NCBI GenBank assembly: GCA_034401135.1
Contig: JAWZSP010000002.1
Span: 3,224,001 to 3,288,000, forward strand
DNA: 64,000 nucleotides
Direction: 5' to 3'
DNA from: Volutella citrinella
Lineage: Eukaryota; Ascomycota; Sordariomycetes; Hypocreales; Nectriaceae
Shown: piece after piece, positions 58,282-64,000 of the stretch
How positions within the stretch are numbered: the stretch's first letter is position 1
Layout of the letters: each line of letters starts with the position of its first letter
The notes under the pieces: model-generated
Databases searched by the model: none
What the model was told of the DNA's origin: nothing
The model's input: the letters and a program-made list of their open reading frames with translations, nothing else
Program-made: the position numbers and the translations under genes

Positions 58282-59726
58282 GGTGGGCGAGGTCTGCCGC
58301 TCCAAGCGAATGCGACAGCGGACGAGACCTTTTCCAGGATATTTTTTTTTCTCGGAGGGTGGTGGCTGTCGGACGAGTGCCTGATGATGGAAGGAGAGCG
58401 TTGGGGCCGTCGAAACTTTGCCGGCGTGGTTATAAGTATCCGAGTGGCGAGCTCGATAAGCGGCAGCCGGTCGTGGCGTCCTCGATGCCGACGTAGGGCC
58501 TTAGGTGGCCGGCAGCTCTCACCTGGCTGAGTACCTAGGAACTAAGTAGGAATGCTGCAGGTGTGGGATGACAGGGGACGGATTCCAATCCTCTGTGCGT
58601 ACTTCGTATGTGCCTCCCTCGTACCAAGAGGCTTGGGTGAGTTTTATTTCGGTTTCACTCTTAGATGCATCAGGAAAAGCCCTCCGCGCTTCTTGCATTC
58701 GCCTCTGGCCTTGGCCCTAGTCTTCGCCTATGCTCGTCACCACTCACCAATGCCCTGGTCAGATAGTCAACGCGGATACGGGCTTGGCCGTCCGCGGGAT
58801 CCGCCCGAGCCTTAGATCGAATGCATCCATGACCTCAACCAGTCAACCTTCCATTGCCAATGTAACCAACAAACACCAAAGGTGCCTTAGTGCCTAGGCG
58901 TAGGCGACGTTGCTTCATCATTTTGCTTGGGAGCTCCATGCGCTGCGCACTCTGCAAGGGAGCTAGGGAGACCAGCGTCAGTGGGGCCGCAAGCGCGTCA
59001 TTAGCACCTGTAGGCTATGAGCTGCCCTGGGCTGTGGCGCACTGCTGGGTTCCCTCGCCTGCGGCCAATGCTGCGGCTCCACACAATAGGCCTGCAGGTT
59101 GCAGCTCTCGGCCTGCACCGCCGCAGCGTGGCCGTTATGGTGTTCTCCTGTTTGGGTGTTGAGCATGTGATGGTGCGCGCATGGTGAGAGTGTGGCATGC
59201 CCATTACAACATCAATTCCTCAACAGATCAGCAGCATAGATTATAGTGTGGCACCCAAGCACCGTAACGGGGCTGGAAATTTATCAACTGATATACCCTT
59301 TGAGAACAACCATGACGTGATCCTCGCGCAGTACATTGGTGCGCCTTGCAAGTTGCAGTTGTCACAAACAATCAGCTCTTCCATTGTGCCTGCCCGAAAA
59401 GTGGATCACCTCACTGCTTTCCATGGTGGATGACTAAGGCATGGCCCAGTCCACGTGGTCACGTGATGGGCTTGGGCGACGGCAGAACTCGAGCTCAGCT
59501 TCACCATAGACGTGACAGAATTCATAGTCCAACGTTCCTAAAGGCTCTAATCTTTGCAACCTGCTAGACTCCCCTGGGCTCTGCGACGAAAGTTCCAAAC
59601 GGGCTTTGAACTGCGACCTAAGATTTAAGATCCTTTCACTCCTGATTTCAATTTCACTGATAAGAGCGCGTCTCGTTTCGTGATTCGCAAAAGTGGATGC
59701 TTCAGGATTGATAGCGAGGAGCCCTC
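58282..59726. other. Intergenic between divergent DGAT1 and PFS2
   Basis: 1.4 kb with no supported exon. Several short frames overlap on both strands near 58890-59200. Both promoters must lie here. Confidence 0.5.
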
Positions 59727-61819
59727 ATGATGGCGTATGAGCCTCGAGGCGACCACGGCGACCGAGGCGACCGAGGCGGCCCACCGGGACAGGATGGAGG
59801 ATTTGTGAAAGTCAGAGGCCGACGTAAGTTTATTCCATGGCATTCTTCCCTCATCTCACCGATGCCCACCTGACAGCTTCGTCATGACAAGCTGCCTCAG
59901 CGACGCATTGGGCTATGACATACCACAACTTTATCTTTCCCTTGCGAGCTTACCTGTTGTATAAATAAACATTACTGTGGATATGCATTAACGAAAACTT
60001 CACAGGACCCGTTACGGACTACGGAGCTACCGTCACTCATTGGCAGCATGATCGTGTCCCAAACTACAAGGGGGCTTTCGTTGGCGAGGCCGAGCGACCC
60101 AGCTACAGTTATATCGTCGATGTAAGTTTGACATGCACCCTCAATAGGCCTCCAAGCTGACACGTTGTTTCTCTCAAGTTGCTCCCTCCTGCTGGGCGAC
60201 CAACTCATGCCGGCGACAGCATTCCTATCAAACACCTACACTCATCACTAAACAAAATCAAGCATCCTATCAATGTTGTCCGATGGACACCTGAAGGCCG
60301 TCGACTGTTGACGGCATCCACTAGCGGCGAATTTACTCTCTGGAATGGCACTGGCTTTAATTTCGAAACCATCATGCAGGCCCATGATTCTGCTATTCGT
60401 GCCCTTGAATACTCCCACAGCGACGACTGGCTCATCTCTGCTGACCATGATGGAGCCGTCAAGTACTGGCAACCTAACTTTAACAATGTCCAAAGCATCA
60501 ACGCCCATACGGACCCCATCCGAGACCTAGCATTTAGCCCCAACGACTCCAGGTTCGTTACAGCCAGTGACGACTCGACCCTGAAAATCTTTGACTTCGC
60601 ACTGGGATCCATGGAGACAAAGCTGGAAGGCCACGGTTGGGACGCCAAAAGTGTCGACTGGCATCCATCCAAAGGATTGCTCGTTTCTGGATCCAAAGAC
60701 CATCTGGTCAAACTGTGGGATCCACGTACTGGACGTTGCTTGACCACGCTTCATGGACACAAGAGCACAATAACCAAGGTTATCTTTGAGAAGGTGCGAG
60801 GGCAATGCTTAGCCACTTCGGCGAGAGACCAGACGGCGCGTGTGTTTGATCTGAGGATGATGCGCGACATCTGTCTGCTCAAAGGCCACGAGAAGGACAT
60901 TTCCACCCTTGCATGGCATCCTGTCCACCCGAACCTACTCAGCACTGGTGGCCTTGACGGCTCCCTGTTCCACTATCTACTGGACTCGCCCAACCCGCCG
61001 CAAGGACAGGCACTCACTGTCGCACCTTACGACAGCCCTGACCCGACCACAGCACCAGCGCAGTCAATCTGGCCTATGCACAAGCTTCCGTATGCTCATG
61101 ATTATGCCATCTGGTCTCTCGATTGGCACCCCCTTGGACACGTTCTCGCATCCGGATCAAACGATCGTATCACTCGGTTCTGGTCTCGCGCCAGGCCTGG
61201 GGACACTGATGTATTCCAAGACCGATACCACATTGGAGAAACAGCTGCAGAAGCGCAGGGCACTTGGGATCGACGCGGTAATCGCAGACAGCGACAAGAA
61301 GAGGAGCAGCAGGAGATGGAAGATGAGATGGATGCTTTGGTCGATCAGGATGCGCCGAAACCAATGGTCCCTGGTTTACCTGGCATCCCCGGCCTTCCTC
61401 TGGGAGGTGTTCCCGGGCTTGGTGCCGGTCCCCCTCCGCCCATCATCCCCGGCGTCGGTGCTTCGTCAGGTGCTCCTCCTCCGCCACTGCCATTCCCTCT
61501 ACCAGGCCTCAATGGCGCACCCCCGCCCCTACCAGGCCTTGACCCGAACAATCCCCCAGACCCGGCTCAGCTGATTGAGCTGATGAAGAAGGCTGGGGTT
61601 CCTCTTCCACCACCTGGGGCTCTCCCCCCAGGGTTGATTCCGCTGCCTGGGAGCCTGCCGCCCCCTGGAAGCTTCCCGATGCCTGTTCCGCCCCCTCCTA
61701 TGCCTATGGACCATGATCACGGCAAGGCGGAAGCGGCGCGAAGGAGGGCTCCACTCCCGAGCCAAGAGGAGAGCTTGCGCCAGGAACAAAGACAGGGAAA
61801 TTACAAGCGAGCCCGATAA
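59727..61819 (+). CDS. PFS2: Polyadenylation factor subunit 2 (Pfs2/WDR33)
   Basis: This is a WD40 scaffold of the cleavage and polyadenylation factor, and its mammalian counterpart WDR33 reads AAUAAA. Exons 59727-59823, 60006-60121 and 60179-61819 give 617 residues. Two adjacent ATGs (59727 and 59730) are in frame. The N-terminus is Arg/Gly/Asp-rich, followed by the conserved [19 protein letters not shown]. Seven WD repeats occupy about 100-400 ([60 protein letters not shown]). The tail of about 190 residues is rich in Pro and Gly, typical of the filamentous fungal form. Intron 1 is 182 nt and longer than most here. It converges on NUC1. Confidence 0.95.
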
Positions 61820-62239
61820 ACGGATAAGCCCATTTGATTTACGATCTCGATTGGTCGATACCCAACGGCGTTGGTGGTGGTAGCAAAAGTTGGGAGCGAG
61901 AGTCTGTGTTTTTCTTGGACAGGCCATGTACCAACGATCATAGCGAAGATGAGTGTAAATGAGATTTCAGCACATCCACGCTGGATATTTGGCATACGCC
62001 TCGTGCTGTGTTTTATTTTTATTCTTATTCCTACACCTTTCCTGTCCAAGTGATAACCGATACACGCACGTCTCGAGGCGCACTGATGGGGCATGTCTCT
62101 CTGACTTTCGATGCCTGATTCGCTCTAAGCAACGTAGATTTCTAGTACATAACAACGCTTCCAGTGTCCAGGGCAATGCTAAAAACTGAACCAAGCAAAT
62201 CCCCATTTGTTACATTCACGCCCGTTCGTATGGGCTGTG
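61820..62239. other. Convergent 3' flanks of PFS2 and NUC1
   Basis: 420 bp, with T-rich stretches near 62010-62035. No gene is supported. Confidence 0.5.
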
Positions 62240-63283
62240 CTACTTCTTTGGGAATGCCTTTTGCTTATTGGAAAAGTCACGAATTACCATTGCGCAAGTG
62301 GTATCTGCACACAGGCGGCGGCGACGTTGGGGAGGCAGTTGTGTGGCAAACTCGAGACCACTGGCCCGCTCCACGGCCTCAAGGGGCACCTCGAAGTCAG
62401 TGATGGGCTTCGAGTTGGAGATGGTGGCGTTGGGTAGGACAAAGGCACCCAGCGCCACGTTGCCGCCAACCCTGCCATCCTCGGCCAAGATGACCTTGTA
62501 GAAGTGTGTGGGAACGGCGACTGAGGGGGGGCTGCCAATCATCTCGTACTTGACATACCACTTGCCGTCAGCCTCCTTCTTGGGAAGGTAGAGAGGGCCG
62601 GTGACAACGCGGACGGAGGGGTATTTGTTGGTCAGGTCGCGGCAGAAGCCCTCAAAGTGAGCCCAATAGTCACGGTTGAAGCCCTCGCCGACCTGGGGAC
62701 ACATGTTTGTGAGGTAGAAGGTGTCGTCCATGGCAGCCTGGGACCACTTGCAGTCGGCAGCAGGGACCTGGTGGCCACGATCGTAGCCGCTACCACGGTA
62801 GTCTTTGAGAAGGGCACGGAACTTTTGGGGCACGCCATCGTCCTCGCGGAAGTCGCTGTTCTTGCGGTCACCGCCCTTGATCTGGAGGGACTCGCGGGTG
62901 ATGTGCTCGACGACGTAGTGGGGGTTCCGCAGGCGCCGGTCGTAGCTCGAGATGAGCGATGTGCGGTTACCGATGTCGGCGACGGGGCCGGGGAAGCCAT
63001 ACTCGAAGATGCCGGCCGGGTTGACGGGGGCACCGGCGAGGGCGGCGGCGTTGGGAGGCGGCGCAATGGCCGGGGGGCCGAAGATTTCGGAGGGAGGGAG
63101 GGGGGACTTTGTGGGAGCGGCCACGGCGACGGGGGCGGAGATGAAGTTGGACGTCGTGGGCGGAGTGACAATTGACTGAGCCTCGGGCTTCTTGCTGCCA
63201 CGGAGGGAGAAGAGGGCGGCGGTGATGGCAGCGCCGCCTCCCGCGCCGAGGCAGGCCATGGTAGCGAGTGTGGTCTTGGACAT
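62240..63283 (-). CDS. NUC1: Mitochondrial nuclease NUC1 (endonuclease G)
   Basis: This DNA/RNA non-specific nuclease of the beta-beta-alpha-Me family sits in the mitochondrial intermembrane/inner membrane space. It takes part in mtDNA turnover and can enter the nucleus in cell death. Single exon, 347 residues. The N-terminus is a membrane/targeting segment (LGAGGGAAITAALFSLRGSK) followed by a Pro/Ala-rich linker (35-90). The nuclease core starts near EYGFPGP. The catalytic motif DRGHQVPAADC (histidine as general base) and the metal-binding asparagine context (FYLTNMCPQVGEGFNRDYW) are intact. The start is the ATG at 63283; an ATG nine codons later is also possible. No intron was needed. Confidence 0.96.
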   Translation of the reverse strand: MSKTTLATMACLGAGGGAAITAALFSLRGSKKPEAQSIVTPPTTSNFISAPVAVAAPTKSPLPPSEIFGPPAIAPPPNAAALAGAPVNPAGIFEYGFPGPVADIGNRTSLISSYDRRLRNPHYVVEHITRESLQIKGGDRKNSDFREDDGVPQKFRALLKDYRGSGYDRGHQVPAADCKWSQAAMDDTFYLTNMCPQVGEGFNRDYWAHFEGFCRDLTNKYPSVRVVTGPLYLPKKEADGKWYVKYEMIGSPPSVAVPTHFYKVILAEDGRVGGNVALGAFVLPNATISNSKPITDFEVPLEAVERASGLEFATQLPPQRRRRLCADTTCAMVIRDFSNKQKAFPKK

Positions 63284-64000
63284 GATGTCTCGCAGGTCGG
63301 GGGGTGTATCGGGTGCGAGGTATGAAGAAGAAAAAAATCAGGGTCCAAGGTCGAAGCAGCGGGACGGGCTTAAAGAGAGTGCGGTCGACGAGAGGGCTGA
63401 AGCTGTGTCAGAAAGAACGACCGGGGCGGGCCCAATGCGACGTGCCAAGGGGGAGCTCGTGATGCGTGAGATGGACGAACTCGGTGGTGGCTTGCCGGGG
63501 TGAAGGTGCAGCTGAGCTGAGAAGCTGCCCTCTGCGCTGTGTAGTGGTGGTGTAGGAAATATTTAGGCGCTGGGGCTGCAGCACCGGTGATTTGCCGCCA
63601 TTATCGATAGCTGGCCGCCCCAAGGGTCTTCGGGGTCCAAACGGCCGGGATGCGCGATGGAGCCGCCCGTGGCTTGTGGGGCGTGGTGCAGGGAGCCTGT
63701 GGGATAGGCTGCTTGCGTGCACGAAGGGCAGACAGATATTCCTGGCATAGTCAGGGTGGTTGAGATGGTGTTCCATCATGACCTCAGCGCCTGCGATGAG
63801 ACACACATTTGGACCAACAGGCTGAGCAGCAGCATCTGGGCTTCAGTGACGCATCACAAAAGCATCGCTGCAAAGAAGCATTGCACAGACGACGGCTGGA
63901 TGCGTTGGCCGCGGCTGTTACGAGTGGCTACAAATATTACTGTGCTACGGCAGGAAAGCATTGGGGTCGACAGAGCGAGTCTGACAGGCCGATGGCGTCC
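63284..64000. other. Upstream of NUC1 to the window edge
   Basis: Promoter side of NUC1. Short overlapping frames on both strands are not convincing, and no gene start or end is visible at the right edge. Confidence 0.5.

Noticed and set aside
1..64000. CRISPR arrays, insertion sequences, transposon genes, 5S or other rRNA
   Set aside because: No spaced direct repeats of CRISPR type, no transposase or reverse transcriptase motifs, no terminal repeats and no 5S-like sequence were seen. The organism is a eukaryote.

Overview
This window is nuclear DNA of a filamentous ascomycete (Pezizomycotina), most likely a sordariomycete. The genes carry short introns (about 45-85 nt) with GTATGT/GTAAGT donors and CTAAC/CTGAC branch sites. 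There are two Zn(II)2Cys6 regulators and fungal forms of MIC10, PEX8, STE14, TSC10 and PFS2. Genes sit on both strands with no operon logic. I see no rRNA, tRNA, CRISPR array or transposon. Gene models were joined by hand, and each exon sum was checked to be a multiple of three; none is supported by transcript data here.

Layout, left to right. At 1-9 kb are a G3BP-type stress-granule RNA-binding protein (-), the ribosome assembly factor MRT4 (+), U1-70K (-) head to head with mitoribosomal mL43 (+), and triosephosphate isomerase (-). At 10-24 kb is a gene-poor stretch with a C2H2 zinc-finger regulator that may have a 1.2-kb first intron (-), a Zn2Cys6 regulator (-), a 4.1-kb empty interval and a 334-residue protein of unknown function (+). 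At 24-33 kb are a second Zn2Cys6 regulator with unusual cysteine spacing (+), another gene-poor stretch holding a strong TATA promoter in front of a tiny spliced ORF (+), and MIC10 (-).

At 33-44 kb are URB2/NPA2 (+), 3-ketodihydrosphingosine reductase TSC10/KSR1 (-) and NRDE2 (+). At 45-50 kb are phospholipase C (+) and a DDR48-like tandem-repeat stress protein (-). At 51-64 kb are a PEX8-like peroxin ending in SRL (-), a TMEM170-family membrane protein (+), the prenylcysteine methyltransferase STE14 (+), diacylglycerol acyltransferase DGAT1 (-), polyadenylation factor PFS2 (+) and the mitochondrial nuclease NUC1/EndoG (-).

Functionally the window is rich in RNA metabolism (G3BP, U1-70K, NRDE2, PFS2, MRT4, URB2) and in ER, lipid, peroxisome and mitochondrial membrane biology. 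Most of it is ordinary core genome. The items most worth a second look are the spliced micro-ORF at 31.25-31.51 kb, the repeat-phase-matched introns of the DDR48-like gene, the long first intron of the C2H2 gene, and the divergent Zn cluster with an embedded decoy intron.
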